Part shown: piece by piece, positions 55,852 to 64,000 of the stretch
Position numbering within the stretch: the stretch's first letter is position 1
Layout of the letters: each line of letters starts with the position of its first letter
Assembly: GCF_002831645.1 (NCBI RefSeq)
Contig: NZ_CP025117.1
Coordinates: 751,514 to 815,513 of the forward strand
DNA: 64,000 bases
From: Olleya sp. Bg11-27
GTDB lineage: Bacteria > Bacteroidota > Bacteroidia > Flavobacteriales > Flavobacteriaceae
Reading direction: 5' to 3'
Program-made: the position numbers and the translations under genes
The notes under the pieces: generated by a model
Told to the model about the DNA's origin: nothing
Database searches by the model: none
Seen by the model: the letters and a program-made list of their open reading frames with translations, nothing else

Positions 55852-56916
55852 ATGCAACTGTACAACAAATTAAGCGCTATTGAAAGAGCAGAACTTATTG
55901 AAAAAGCTGGAAAAGACCGTTTGACGTTATCTTTTTATCAGTATGCTCACATTAGCAATCCACAAGAATTAAGAGATCAATTATTTATTGAATGGGATAG
56001 TCTAGACGTTTTAGGACGTATTTACATTGCTACAGAAGGGATTAATGCCCAATTGTCGTTACCTGCAGATAGTTTTGAAGCCTTTAAAAATCATTTAGAT
56101 AGTATTGATTTTTTAAAAGATGTTAGACTTAACATCGCTGTAGAGCAGGATAATATGTCTTTTTTAAAGTTGAAAGTTAAAGTTCGTGAAAAAATAGTAG
56201 CAGACGGGCTGAATGATGATACGTTTGATGTAACCAACAAAGGGGTTCATTTATCAGCAAAAGATTTTAATGACATGTTATCAAATCCAAATACAGTATG
56301 TGTGGATATGCGTAATCATTATGAAAGTGAAATAGGTCATTTTGATGGTGCAGTAACACCAGATGTGGATACTTTTAGAGAATCTTTAGATATTATTGAA
56401 GCCGATTTAAGAGAGCATAAAGAAGAAAAAAACTTGCTAATGTATTGTACTGGTGGTATTCGATGTGAAAAAGCAAGTGCCTATTACAAACACAAAGGGT
56501 TTAAAAATGTGTTCCAATTGGAAGGTGGTATTATTGAATATACTAGACAAGTAAACGAAGAAGGTATTGATAATAAATTTATAGGTAAAAACTTTGTCTT
56601 TGACGAGCGTCGTTCAGAAAAAATTACGGATGATGTTATCGCTAAATGTCACCAATGTGGAACCGCTTGCGATACGCATGTAAACTGTGCTAATGATGCC
56701 TGTCACTTGTTGTTTATACAATGTGAAGATTGTAAAACAGAAATGAATAATTGTTGCTCAACAACTTGTAGTGAGATACATGCTATGCCTTTTGAAGCGC
56801 AGAAAGAATTAAGGAAAGGGCAAGGTAATAGCAATGATATCTTTAAAAAAGGACGTGCTGATCATTTACCTTTTAAAAAAGATTTACGTAATATTTTTGA
56901 AGTACTTAAAAAGTAG
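55852..56916 (+). CDS. trhO: tRNA uridine-34 hydroxylase (rhodanese family)
   Basis: Hydroxylates uridine 34 of certain tRNAs. The 354-residue protein has an N-terminal acylphosphatase-like domain (GRIYIATEGINAQLS near residue 60). A rhodanese domain carries DMRNHYESEIGHFDGA near residue 165 and the catalytic loop YCTGGIRCEKAS with C199 and C205. A Cys-rich C-terminus (CHQCGTACDTH, CEDCKTEMNNCC) probably binds zinc. It has its own promoter and terminator. Confidence 0.93.
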   Translation: MQLYNKLSAIERAELIEKAGKDRLTLSFYQYAHISNPQELRDQLFIEWDSLDVLGRIYIATEGINAQLSLPADSFEAFKNHLDSIDFLKDVRLNIAVEQDNMSFLKLKVKVREKIVADGLNDDTFDVTNKGVHLSAKDFNDMLSNPNTVCVDMRNHYESEIGHFDGAVTPDVDTFRESLDIIEADLREHKEEKNLLMYCTGGIRCEKASAYYKHKGFKNVFQLEGGIIEYTRQVNEEGIDNKFIGKNFVFDERRSEKITDDVIAKCHQCGTACDTHVNCANDACHLLFIQCEDCKTEMNNCCSTTCSEIHAMPFEAQKELRKGQGNSNDIFKKGRADHLPFKKDLRNIFEVLKK

Positions 56917-56934
56917 CGTATACTTTTAAAACAT

Positions 56935-56969
56935 AAAAAAAACGTGCTAAATTTTATCACGTTTTTTTT
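56935..56969 (+). terminator. trhO terminator
   Basis: A-run and ACGTG...CACGT stem, with TAAA/TTTA extending it towards the loop, then eight T. Confidence 0.75.
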
Positions 56970-57104
56970 ATGTTTTAAAGTCAGCCAAATAATCTTATCT
57001 TTACGGATTAACAAGGGTTGGCATTCGCTTACGCGGAAACAACTAATTATTAATCTTCATCTTTAGGGTAAAACCTTAAGATTCAATATATACATATAAA
57101 TAGT

Positions 57105-58394
57105 ATGGCTTGTCAAAGTTGCGCTACAGGAAAAGACGGACAACCAAAAGGTTGTAAGAATAATGGAACATGTGGTACAGATAGTTGTAATAAATTAACC
57201 GTTTTTGATTGGTTAGCAAATATGTCTGTTCCTAATGGCGAAAAACCATTTGATTGGGTTGAGGTTCGTTTTAAAAACGGACGTAAACATTATTACCATA
57301 ATGCAGAGAATTTAACATTAAGTATCGGAGATATTGTAGCTACTCAAGCACAATCAGGTCATGATATTGGTATGGTTACTCTTACGGGAGAATTAGTACG
57401 TGTTCAGATAAAACGTAAAAGAGTAGATGCTAAAAATGATATTTTAAAAATCTATCGTAAGGCCTCTCAAAAAGATATAGATATCTGGAGTGAGGCTCGT
57501 GACAAGGAAGAACCGATGAAGGTTAAGGCACGTCAATTTGCTATAGATTTAAAACTACACATGAAAATCTCGGATATCGAGTTTCAAGGGGATAGTAGTA
57601 AAGCAACGTTTTATTACACCGCCGAAGAACGTGTTGACTTTAGAGAATTAATTAAAATATATGCGAGAGAGTTTCGGATTAGAATAGAAATGAAACAAGT
57701 CGGTTTTCGTCAGGAAGCGTCTAGACTTGGGGGGATTGGTTCATGTGGTCGAGAGTTGTGTTGCTCGACATGGTTAACAGATTTTAGATCTGTAAGTACC
57801 AGTGCAGCGCGTTATCAGCAGTTATCGCTAAATCCTCAAAAATTAGCAGGACAATGTGGTAAGCTTAAATGTTGTTTAAATTATGAGTTGGATTCTTATT
57901 TAGATGCTTTAAAAGCTTTTCCTAAAGCAGATACTAAATTGTATACTGAAAAAGGAACTGCCGTTTGTCAAAAAACAGACATTTTCAAAGGGCATATGTG
58001 GTATGCTTATGAAGGCGAATGGATGAATTGGCACTTAATTACTACAGACCAAGCTAGCGAAATTATTGCAATTAATAAAAAGAGAGAAAAAGTAGCTAGT
58101 CTGGAAGAATATGCTGCAGATATTGAGGTTGATCCTAAAACAGAGTTCGAAAATGTTGTTGGTCAGGATAGTTTAACGCGTTTTGATAGTCCAAAAGGTA
58201 ATAAAAAACGTAAAAACAATAGAGCTAGAAATAAAAAGCCAGTTCAAAATAAAGTTGAGGTTAACGCCACGACTAACAAGAATACTAAAAGTCCGTCAAA
58301 TAGCGCAAAAGCAAAGCCTAGACCAAAGCGTAAGCCAAATAAGAGAAAACCAGAGAGCAATAATAATAATAATAAACCTAATGAGAGTAAGTAA
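57105..58394 (+). CDS. ricT: PSP1-domain protein (RicT-like)
   Basis: A 429-residue protein. The N-terminus has a Cys-rich patch (CQSCATGKDGQPKGCKNNGT). The PSP1 core spans about 40-280 and keeps GGIGSCGRELCCSTWL and GQCGKLKCCLNYELDSY, whose Cys residues bind an iron-sulfur cluster in RicT homologues. A Lys/Asn-rich low-complexity tail runs from about residue 360. RicT homologues act in RNA processing complexes in Firmicutes; the role in Bacteroidota is less clear. The end overlaps gldH by 14 bases. Confidence 0.83.
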   Translation: MACQSCATGKDGQPKGCKNNGTCGTDSCNKLTVFDWLANMSVPNGEKPFDWVEVRFKNGRKHYYHNAENLTLSIGDIVATQAQSGHDIGMVTLTGELVRVQIKRKRVDAKNDILKIYRKASQKDIDIWSEARDKEEPMKVKARQFAIDLKLHMKISDIEFQGDSSKATFYYTAEERVDFRELIKIYAREFRIRIEMKQVGFRQEASRLGGIGSCGRELCCSTWLTDFRSVSTSAARYQQLSLNPQKLAGQCGKLKCCLNYELDSYLDALKAFPKADTKLYTEKGTAVCQKTDIFKGHMWYAYEGEWMNWHLITTDQASEIIAINKKREKVASLEEYAADIEVDPKTEFENVVGQDSLTRFDSPKGNKKRKNNRARNKKPVQNKVEVNATTNKNTKSPSNSAKAKPRPKRKPNKRKPESNNNNNKPNESK

Positions 58395-58863
58395 AATAAC
58401 GTTTATATTACTATTGGTCTTAGTTACTTCTTGCGATAATAAAGTAGTTTTTGATGAATATAAAAGTGTCTCGACCGCATGGAACAAAGAGGATGTAGTA
58501 CAATTTAAAATTAATGCGCCAGACTCAATAAGTCCTTACAACTTGTTTGTTAATGTTAGGAATACTAATGCCTATAAATACAGTAATTTGTATTTAATTG
58601 TCGAAATGAATTTTCCTCATGGTAAAATAGTAACAGATACTTTACAGTATAATATGACCGAAAAAAATGGGGCATGGTTAGGTGAAGGGTTGTCTGCTGT
58701 GAAGGACAATAAGTTATGGTATAAAGAAGGTGTTGTTTTTAACGAAAGTGGTACTTATAACGTCAAAATACAACACGCTATGCGCGGAAGTGGAGAGGTT
58801 AATGGTGTTGTGAATTTAGAAGGTCTTACAGATGTAGGATTTAGAATTGAAAAAACGGAATAA
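58381..58863 (+). CDS. gldH: gliding motility lipoprotein GldH
   Basis: GldH is a lipoprotein needed for gliding motility and type IX secretion-linked functions in flavobacteria. Start at ATG 58381 gives 160 residues with a lipoprotein signal ending LLVLVTSC (Cys 18). The mature part has AWNKEDVVQFKINAPDSISP near residue 34 and LYLIVEMNFPHGKI near residue 70, consistent with GldH. The longer ORF from 58183 is the ricT tail read in another frame. Translation probably couples to ricT; an (AAT)5 tract (58359-58373) lies just before the start. Confidence 0.87.
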   Translation: MRVSKITFILLLVLVTSCDNKVVFDEYKSVSTAWNKEDVVQFKINAPDSISPYNLFVNVRNTNAYKYSNLYLIVEMNFPHGKIVTDTLQYNMTEKNGAWLGEGLSAVKDNKLWYKEGVVFNESGTYNVKIQHAMRGSGEVNGVVNLEGLTDVGFRIEKTE

Positions 58864-58929
58864 AAAAAGGGTCACACATAGACATAATTTAGTCAAAGTG
58901 TATATTTAAAAGAGATATTAAAAGGTAGT

Positions 58930-61281
58930 ATGGCAAAAGCAAAAAAAGAGGAAGTAGTAGGTTTTGAAAAATATATCAGATGGTTTTGGGTATTGTTTTT
59001 AGGAGTTTTACTGTCAATAGTGTTGTTCTTTTTATTAGCATCTTGGGGTGCTTTAGGTAAATTACCAGATCACACACAATTGGAAAATCCTAGAACAAAT
59101 TTAGCTACAGAGATTATTTCGTCTGACGGAAAAACATTGGCTAAGTTTTATTTTAATGATAACAGGACACCAGTGCCTTTTAATGAGTTGCCTAACCATT
59201 TGGTTGAAGCATTAATAGCGACTGAAGATGCAAGGTATTATGAACATTCTGGTATTGATGGACGTGGTACACTTCGTGCTATTTTAAAACCAGGAAGTGG
59301 AGGAGCAAGTACAATCTCTCAACAGTTAGCAAAGCAATTGCTGCACGGTGAGGGATCAACTAATATCTTTACACGTGTTATTCAAAAAGCTAAAGAGTGG
59401 GTTATTGCTATTCGTTTGGAGCGTCAGTATACTAAAGAAGAAATTATAGCACAGTATTTTAATATTTACGATTTTGGTAATAATGGAGACGGGATTCGTT
59501 CTGCTTCGAACATTTATTTCAATAAAGAGCCAAAAGATTTAAGTATTAAAGAGTCGGCAATGTTAGTTGGTATGTTTAAAAACTCTTCGTTTTACAATCC
59601 AATTCCTTCAAGAAATCCGGTTGGTGTAAAAAATAGACGAAATGTAGTATTGTACCAGATGGAGAACTATGGTTTTATTTCTAAAGAAGTAAAAGATTCA
59701 TTACAAAAAACAGAATTAGATTTAAGGTTTTCACCGCAGACACACCGCACAGGTACAGCTACTTATTTTAGAGAATATCTAAGAGCTTTTATGAAAGATT
59801 GGATGAATGATCCCAAAAACAGAAAGCCAGATGGAAGTAAGTATGATATTAATAGTGATGGTCTAAAAATCTACACAACTATAGATTCGCGTATGCAAAA
59901 ATACGCAGAGTTGGCTGTTGCTAGACATATGCCAAGATTGCAAGCTGAGTTTTTTAAACAAAACACGCCGGAACGTAATAAAACTGCGCCGTTTAGAGAT
60001 TTAAGTACTTCTGAAGTAGATAATTTACTTAACAATGCAATGATGCGTGGTGAGCGTTGGAGGATTTTAAAGAAAGCAGGAAAAAGTGAAAAGGAAATAA
60101 GAGCTTCTTTTTTAAAGCCTGCTAAAATGACCATTTTTAAATGGGAAAAAGATGGAAGTCCTGGCGAGGTAGACACCATTATGAAGCCGATGGATTCTAT
60201 GCGTTATTATAAATCATTTTTACACCCAGGAATGATGAGTATGGATCCACAAACGGGTCATGTCAAGGCATGGGTAGGTGGTATGAATTATAGACACTTC
60301 CAATATGATCATGTCAAACAAGGGAAGCGTCAGGTAGGGTCTACTTTTAAGCCGTTCGTTTATGCTACAGCAATCAATCAGTTACACATGTCGCCATGCG
60401 ATAAGTTGCCATTAGCACCATTGACTATTGAAGCTAATAAATATGGTAATTCAAAAGCTTGGACCCCTAAAAATGATGATCGTAATTATGATGGAGAGGT
60501 TACTTTAAAGCATGCATTAGCAAATTCTGTAAATACAATTACAGCAAGATTAATGGATAAGGTTGGGCCACAGCCAGTTGCGGAATTAGCTAAGAATTTA
60601 GGTATTACATCGGATATACCTTTAGTACCTTCTATTGCTTTAGGTACGCCAGATATTAGTGTTTACGAGATGGTAGGGGCATATTCTGGATTTGCAAATC
60701 AAGGAGTTTACACTAAGCCTGTAATGGTAACAACTATTGTAGATAAAAATGATACTGTTTTATATCAATTTGTTCCAGAAACTAGAGATGTATTAAGTGC
60801 GGAGACTGCCTATGTTACCGTTAAATTAATGGAAGGTGTAACTCAAAGTGGATCGGGATCGCGTTTACGTAGAACATGGATGCCTAAAACAGGGGTTTAT
60901 CCAGAAATTATAACAGGGTATCCTTACGAGTTTAAAAATCCAATTGCAGGTAAGACAGGGACTACGCAAAACCAATCTGATGGATGGTTTATGGGTATGG
61001 TTCCTAATCTGGTGACAGGTGTTTGGGTTGGAGCTGAAGATAGAGCAACGCATTTTAGAAGTATTACTTATGGACAAGGTGCTGCTATGGCTTTACCTAT
61101 TTGGGGAATGTACATGAAGAGTTGTTATGAAGATGAGACGTTGGATGTCTCTACGTCTAGTTTTGTAAAACCTTCTAATTTGTCAATTACTGTAGATTGT
61201 ACTGATTATGTTGGAGATGAAGGGGATTCTCAAGGGTTGAATTTGCCGGAAGAAGATGTTCCTGATGAACTAGAAATGTAA
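58930..61281 (+). CDS. mrcA: class A penicillin-binding protein (PBP1a-like)
   Basis: Peptidoglycan polymerase and crosslinker, 783 residues. One N-terminal membrane helix (about 17-40) is followed by the GT51 domain with EDARYYEHSGIDGRGTLRAI, where E and the second acidic site are catalytic, and STISQQLAKQL. The transpeptidase domain has the serine motif GSTFKPF, the middle SVN motif in ANSVNTITAR and KTGTTQNQSDGW. It lies 66 bases after gldH, an order I recall from other flavobacteria. A terminator follows. Confidence 0.95.
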   Translation: MAKAKKEEVVGFEKYIRWFWVLFLGVLLSIVLFFLLASWGALGKLPDHTQLENPRTNLATEIISSDGKTLAKFYFNDNRTPVPFNELPNHLVEALIATEDARYYEHSGIDGRGTLRAILKPGSGGASTISQQLAKQLLHGEGSTNIFTRVIQKAKEWVIAIRLERQYTKEEIIAQYFNIYDFGNNGDGIRSASNIYFNKEPKDLSIKESAMLVGMFKNSSFYNPIPSRNPVGVKNRRNVVLYQMENYGFISKEVKDSLQKTELDLRFSPQTHRTGTATYFREYLRAFMKDWMNDPKNRKPDGSKYDINSDGLKIYTTIDSRMQKYAELAVARHMPRLQAEFFKQNTPERNKTAPFRDLSTSEVDNLLNNAMMRGERWRILKKAGKSEKEIRASFLKPAKMTIFKWEKDGSPGEVDTIMKPMDSMRYYKSFLHPGMMSMDPQTGHVKAWVGGMNYRHFQYDHVKQGKRQVGSTFKPFVYATAINQLHMSPCDKLPLAPLTIEANKYGNSKAWTPKNDDRNYDGEVTLKHALANSVNTITARLMDKVGPQPVAELAKNLGITSDIPLVPSIALGTPDISVYEMVGAYSGFANQGVYTKPVMVTTIVDKNDTVLYQFVPETRDVLSAETAYVTVKLMEGVTQSGSGSRLRRTWMPKTGVYPEIITGYPYEFKNPIAGKTGTTQNQSDGWFMGMVPNLVTGVWVGAEDRATHFRSITYGQGAAMALPIWGMYMKSCYEDETLDVSTSSFVKPSNLSITVDCTDYVGDEGDSQGLNLPEEDVPDELEM

Positions 61282-61301
61282 TTCTAAGTTATATTAAAAA
61301 A

Positions 61302-61338
61302 AAATAAAAGCCATTCCGTAAAGAATGGCTTTTTTATT
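61302..61338 (+). terminator. terminator after the penicillin-binding protein gene
   Basis: AAAAGCCATTC and GAATGGCTTTT arms, flanked by A-rich and T-rich runs. The ORF start at 61325 lies inside it, which argues against that start for the next gene. Confidence 0.8.
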
Positions 61339-61372
61339 TCTTAAATTTAAACCACAAAAAATTAGAAAAATA

Positions 61373-62074
61373 ATGATTCTAAAAACAGTTAATTCAGTTT
61401 CAGAGGCGCTAGAAGGAGTTAAAGACAATATGACTTTTATGTTAGGTGGTTTTGGACTTAGTGGTATCCCTGAAAATGCGATAGCAGAGTTGGTTAAACG
61501 TAATGTTAAAGGCGTGACTTGTATTTCAAATAATGCAGGAGTTGATGATTTTGGCTTGGGTTTATTACTCCAGAAAAAGCAAATAAAGAAGATGGTGTCT
61601 TCTTACGTTGGGGAAAACGATGAGTTTGAAAGACAAATGTTGTCTGGAGAGTTGGATGTCGAGCTTATTCCGCAAGGGACTTTGGCCGAACGTTGTCGTG
61701 CTGCGCAAGCAGGATTTCCAGCGATATTTACACCAGCAGGTTATGGAACAGAAGTCGCTGAAGGAAAAGAAACTAGAGAATTTGATGGCAAAATGTATGT
61801 TTTAGAGCATGCTTTTAAAGCAGATTTTGCTTTTGTAAAAGCGTGGAAGGGTGACGTTGCTGGAAATTTAATATTTAAGGGTACAGCAAGAAACTTTAAT
61901 CCATGTATGGCGGGGGCTGCAAAAATTACGGTTGCTGAGGTAGAGGAGTTAGTTCCTGTAGGAACACTTGATCCTAATCAAATTCATATTCCAGGGATTT
62001 TTGTACAACGTATTTTTCAAGGTGATACTTATGAAAAACGTATTGAACAAAGAACCGTTAGGCAACGCAGTTAA
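61373..62074 (+). CDS. scoA: 3-oxoacid CoA-transferase subunit A
   Basis: Alpha subunit of a two-subunit CoA-transferase such as succinyl-CoA:3-ketoacid CoA-transferase. Start ATG 61373 gives 233 residues beginning with [20 protein letters not shown] and the CoA-binding loop [13 protein letters not shown] near residue 25. [19 protein letters not shown] near residue 115 and [20 protein letters not shown] at the end are typical. The 61325 start lies within the upstream terminator. scoB follows after 97 bases. Confidence 0.92.
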   Translation: MILKTVNSVSEALEGVKDNMTFMLGGFGLSGIPENAIAELVKRNVKGVTCISNNAGVDDFGLGLLLQKKQIKKMVSSYVGENDEFERQMLSGELDVELIPQGTLAERCRAAQAGFPAIFTPAGYGTEVAEGKETREFDGKMYVLEHAFKADFAFVKAWKGDVAGNLIFKGTARNFNPCMAGAAKITVAEVEELVPVGTLDPNQIHIPGIFVQRIFQGDTYEKRIEQRTVRQRS

Positions 62075-62171
62075 GAAGTTATAAGTATCTATTTTTAGTG
62101 TTATTAGATGAGTTAACACGTGAGTTAGTGTATTTTAGAACTTTTAATACTTACAATTTTAAATTATAAAG

Positions 62172-62825
62172 ATGTTAGATAAGACAGGAATAGCAAAACG
62201 TATTGCGCAAGAAGTACAAGATGGTTACTACGTTAATTTAGGGATTGGTATCCCGACTTTAGTCGCTAACTATGTGCGTAATGATATAGAAGTAGAGTTT
62301 CAATCGGAAAATGGTGTTTTAGGTATGGGGCCATTTCCTTTTGAAGGAGAAGAGGATGCTGATATAATAAATGCAGGAAAACAGACCATAACAACCTTGC
62401 CAGGAGCTAGTTTTTTTGATAGTGCAACTAGTTTCGCTATGATACGTGGTCAGCATGTGGATTTGACTATTTTAGGGGCAATGGAAGTGTCTGAAAATGG
62501 CGACATCGCTAATTGGAAAATACCTGGAAAAATGGTAAAAGGTATGGGTGGAGCAATGGATTTAGTCGCTAGTGCGGAAAATATTATTGTAGCTATGATG
62601 CATACTAATAGAGCGGGAGAGTCAAAATTGCTTAAAACATGTAGTTTACCGTTAACGGGGGTCGGATGTGTAAAAAAAATAGTGACAAATTTAGCGGTTT
62701 TAGAAGTTACAGATAAAGGATTTAGGTTGTTAGAACGTGCGCCAGGGGTGTCTGTAGAAGAGATACAAAAGGCAACAGAAGGAACTTTAATTATCGAAGG
62801 AGATATTCCTGAAATGAGCCTGTAA
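62172..62825 (+). CDS. scoB: 3-oxoacid CoA-transferase subunit B
   Basis: Beta subunit, 217 residues. It contains GIGIPTLVANYV near residue 25, the catalytic Glu in QSENGVLGMGPFPFEGEED, and GMGGAMDLVASAENIIVAM near residue 125, all typical. With scoA it moves CoA between succinyl-CoA and acetoacetate or a related acid, linking ketone-body or fatty-acid breakdown to the citric acid cycle. Length is normal. Confidence 0.94.
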   Translation: MLDKTGIAKRIAQEVQDGYYVNLGIGIPTLVANYVRNDIEVEFQSENGVLGMGPFPFEGEEDADIINAGKQTITTLPGASFFDSATSFAMIRGQHVDLTILGAMEVSENGDIANWKIPGKMVKGMGGAMDLVASAENIIVAMMHTNRAGESKLLKTCSLPLTGVGCVKKIVTNLAVLEVTDKGFRLLERAPGVSVEEIQKATEGTLIIEGDIPEMSL

Positions 62826-62899
62826 TTAGGTATTAATTAAACCTCAAATGTATCCAGTTGTTATGTTTGAGGTTTAGTTAGAGCTATTAAAGTAAGTTT

Positions 62900-63523
62900 A
62901 TGCGAATAAAAACACTAGCAAATCAATATGTGCATTATGAGTATGTTTTAGATCGCAATCATGATTTAATTGAAGATCGTTTTTTACGAAATACGACCAT
63001 CGCGTTAGATTTTTTAGTAAAAACTTGTGCGCTAACAATTTCGTTTGAAGAAGGTGAGCATAGTTATAGGGTTGATGTTATTACTGTACTAGTTGCGGAT
63101 GTTGATAACACTATTACTATTATTCCTGCTCAGAAGAATGGTTATAGTCCTAGTCATAATACGGTGTTGTTTTATGACACGTATGGTGTAGTGTTTAGAA
63201 AAAATTATAAAAAGAAATGGTTTTCACGTAACAAAGGTTATAATTCTCCAGTGTCTTTGTTGTCACATGAATTAATACATTGTTATAACGAGTTGTACGA
63301 TACCGAAGAGTATCATCATAGAAAAAAGAACCATTCGTCCAAAGGGGAGAAAATAGATGCTGATGGTTACGACTTGTCATTTCCGAATTCAGAAGAAGTA
63401 TTTGTGATTAAAATAGCTAATCAAGTAGCGTCAAGATTAGGGGAGGATAGACGGTCCAATTATGGCAGAAGCTATTATCCGACTAGAGGAGTGTTGACAG
63501 TGGAGAAGGCTATAAAGGACTAA
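62900..63523 (+). CDS. putative M91-like zinc metallopeptidase
   Basis: A 207-residue protein without signal peptide. A HELIH motif (HExxH, residues 123-127) lies in VSLLSHELIHCYNELYD. Further on, NSEEVFVIKIANQVASRLGE and RRSNYGRSYYPTRG follow. This order (HExxH, then an EE pair and a GExRxxYGR-like end) resembles the M91/NleD effector peptidases known from pathogens. The match is by eye only. It is a single gene with no secretion signal and no obvious partner; a cytoplasmic role or delivery by another route are both possible. Confidence 0.55.
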   Translation: MRIKTLANQYVHYEYVLDRNHDLIEDRFLRNTTIALDFLVKTCALTISFEEGEHSYRVDVITVLVADVDNTITIIPAQKNGYSPSHNTVLFYDTYGVVFRKNYKKKWFSRNKGYNSPVSLLSHELIHCYNELYDTEEYHHRKKNHSSKGEKIDADGYDLSFPNSEEVFVIKIANQVASRLGEDRRSNYGRSYYPTRGVLTVEKAIKD

Positions 63524-63783
63524 ATGTTAAAAAAAGACGCATTTCATCGAATAATTATGCTTTTTAGCTGATAAACAGAAAAGAGATTGTATGTTTGTAG
63601 TCCCGAACCTAACCAATGAAAATAACCACGGTCAACCATGACTTAATCTATTTTTATTGCTTTTTTGCTTCAGATTAACTAAAAACTTAACCTACTATGT
63701 TTTTTCAAAATTTTAAAATAGGATTTAAAAATACTGTTAACTTTATTAGCAGCATTATGCACTTAACTAAAAAAATATTTATG

Positions 63784-64000
63784 CTATAATCCTTTTGGGA
63801 TTGCAGCTATTAATTTTTTAGTATAGTCTTTTTTAGGCGTGTTGTAGATAATATCGGCATCGTCTAATTCTTCAATTTGTCCGTGATTCATTACTAATAA
63901 TTGATCACTCATGTATTTTACAACTGCTAAGTCATGAGAGATAAATATATAAGTGAATCCAAAATTATCTTTCAATTCATTTAAAAGATTTAAAACTTGT
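63784..64000 (-). CDS. ABC transporter ATPase, C-terminal end (cut by window)
   Basis: The frame stays open to the window edge, so the 5' part lies beyond it. The visible 72 residues contain FTYIFISHDLAVVKYMSDQL, with the H-loop histidine, and the tail ADIIYNTPKKDYTKKLIAAIP, typical of oligopeptide/dipeptide (Opp/Dpp) ATPases. Walker motifs are not in view. The substrate cannot be told from this part. The 260-base gap before it (63524-63783) holds no gene. Confidence 0.8.
   Translation of the reverse strand, partial: QVLNLLNELKDNFGFTYIFISHDLAVVKYMSDQLLVMNHGQIEELDDADIIYNTPKKDYTKKLIAAIPKGL

Noticed and set aside
58183-58380. Long N-terminal extension of gldH
   Set aside because: It is the ricT tail in another frame; a clean lipoprotein signal begins at ATG 58381.
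61325-61372. Extended start of scoA
   Set aside because: The start falls inside the terminator of the preceding gene, and the family N-terminus begins at 61373.
63590-63597. TATGTTTG, a perfect -7 box
   Set aside because: No gene or terminator lies downstream on that strand and no -33 TTG is at the right distance.

Overview
The window is AT-rich, almost gap-free coding DNA from a member of Flavobacteriaceae (Bacteroidota). The evidence is the gliding genes sprE and gldH, a DUF4292 lipoprotein, an HU/SPOR protein, an F-type ATP synthase operon without beta and epsilon genes, TAnnTTTG-type promoter -7 boxes, and frequent TTG/GTG starts without clear Shine-Dalgarno sequences. There are no tRNA or rRNA genes, no CRISPR array and no insertion sequence that I can recognise. 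The genus cannot be fixed from the sequence alone.

Region 1 (1-18295) is the downstream part of a surface-polysaccharide (O-antigen/capsule) locus. It holds two Wzy/ligase-like polymerases, glycosyltransferases, two different UDP-glucose dehydrogenases, an intact and a decayed UDP-xylose synthase, three initiating phosphoglycosyl transferases, an aminotransferase plus 4,6-dehydratase pair, and a CapK-like ligase at the end. The order dehydrogenase - UDP-xylose synthase - phosphoglycosyl transferase occurs twice. The first copy contains a full-length dead uxs gene and a second unreadable stretch (6032-7812).

Region 2 (18370-28244) is housekeeping: purD, upp, several flavobacterial proteins of unknown function, a family 9 glycosyltransferase, a PaaE-like oxidoreductase, and a PadR regulator followed by an ABC exporter. 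About 110 bp is repeated directly at 23306-23420 and 23578-23690.

Region 3 (28370-37160) has sprE, a bactofilin, and atpZ/atpB/E/F/H/A/G with internal hairpins. Region 4 (37223-46969) has secreted proteins of unknown function, then a flippase, dut, TPR proteins, a nucleotidyltransferase, a DUF4292 lipoprotein and a degenerate M23 (EnvC-like) protein. Region 5 (46976-51600) has a thioesterase, the HU/SPOR protein, dprA, trpS and an acyltransferase.

Region 6 (51634-55718) is the most interesting part. A lipoprotein, an ECF sigma factor and a 547-residue protein form one operon. The last protein joins an anti-sigma-like N-terminus, one inner-membrane helix, a long low-complexity linker containing 26 consecutive Asn codons from a pure (GTT)26 microsatellite, and a C-terminal outer-membrane beta-barrel. 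This architecture would span both membranes. A bipartite promoter-like motif (ACGCAACCTTTT, then GCATCT, identical spacing) lies just upstream of this operon and occurs once more on the other side of recA. There it precedes a short transcription unit with a 30-codon ORF and a strong terminator. I infer an autoregulated sigma factor with a nearby small-peptide or small-RNA target.

Region 7 (55785-64000) has trhO, ricT, gldH, a class A penicillin-binding protein, a two-subunit 3-oxoacid CoA-transferase, a putative M91-like metallopeptidase and the 3' end of an ABC transporter ATPase gene cut by the window edge.
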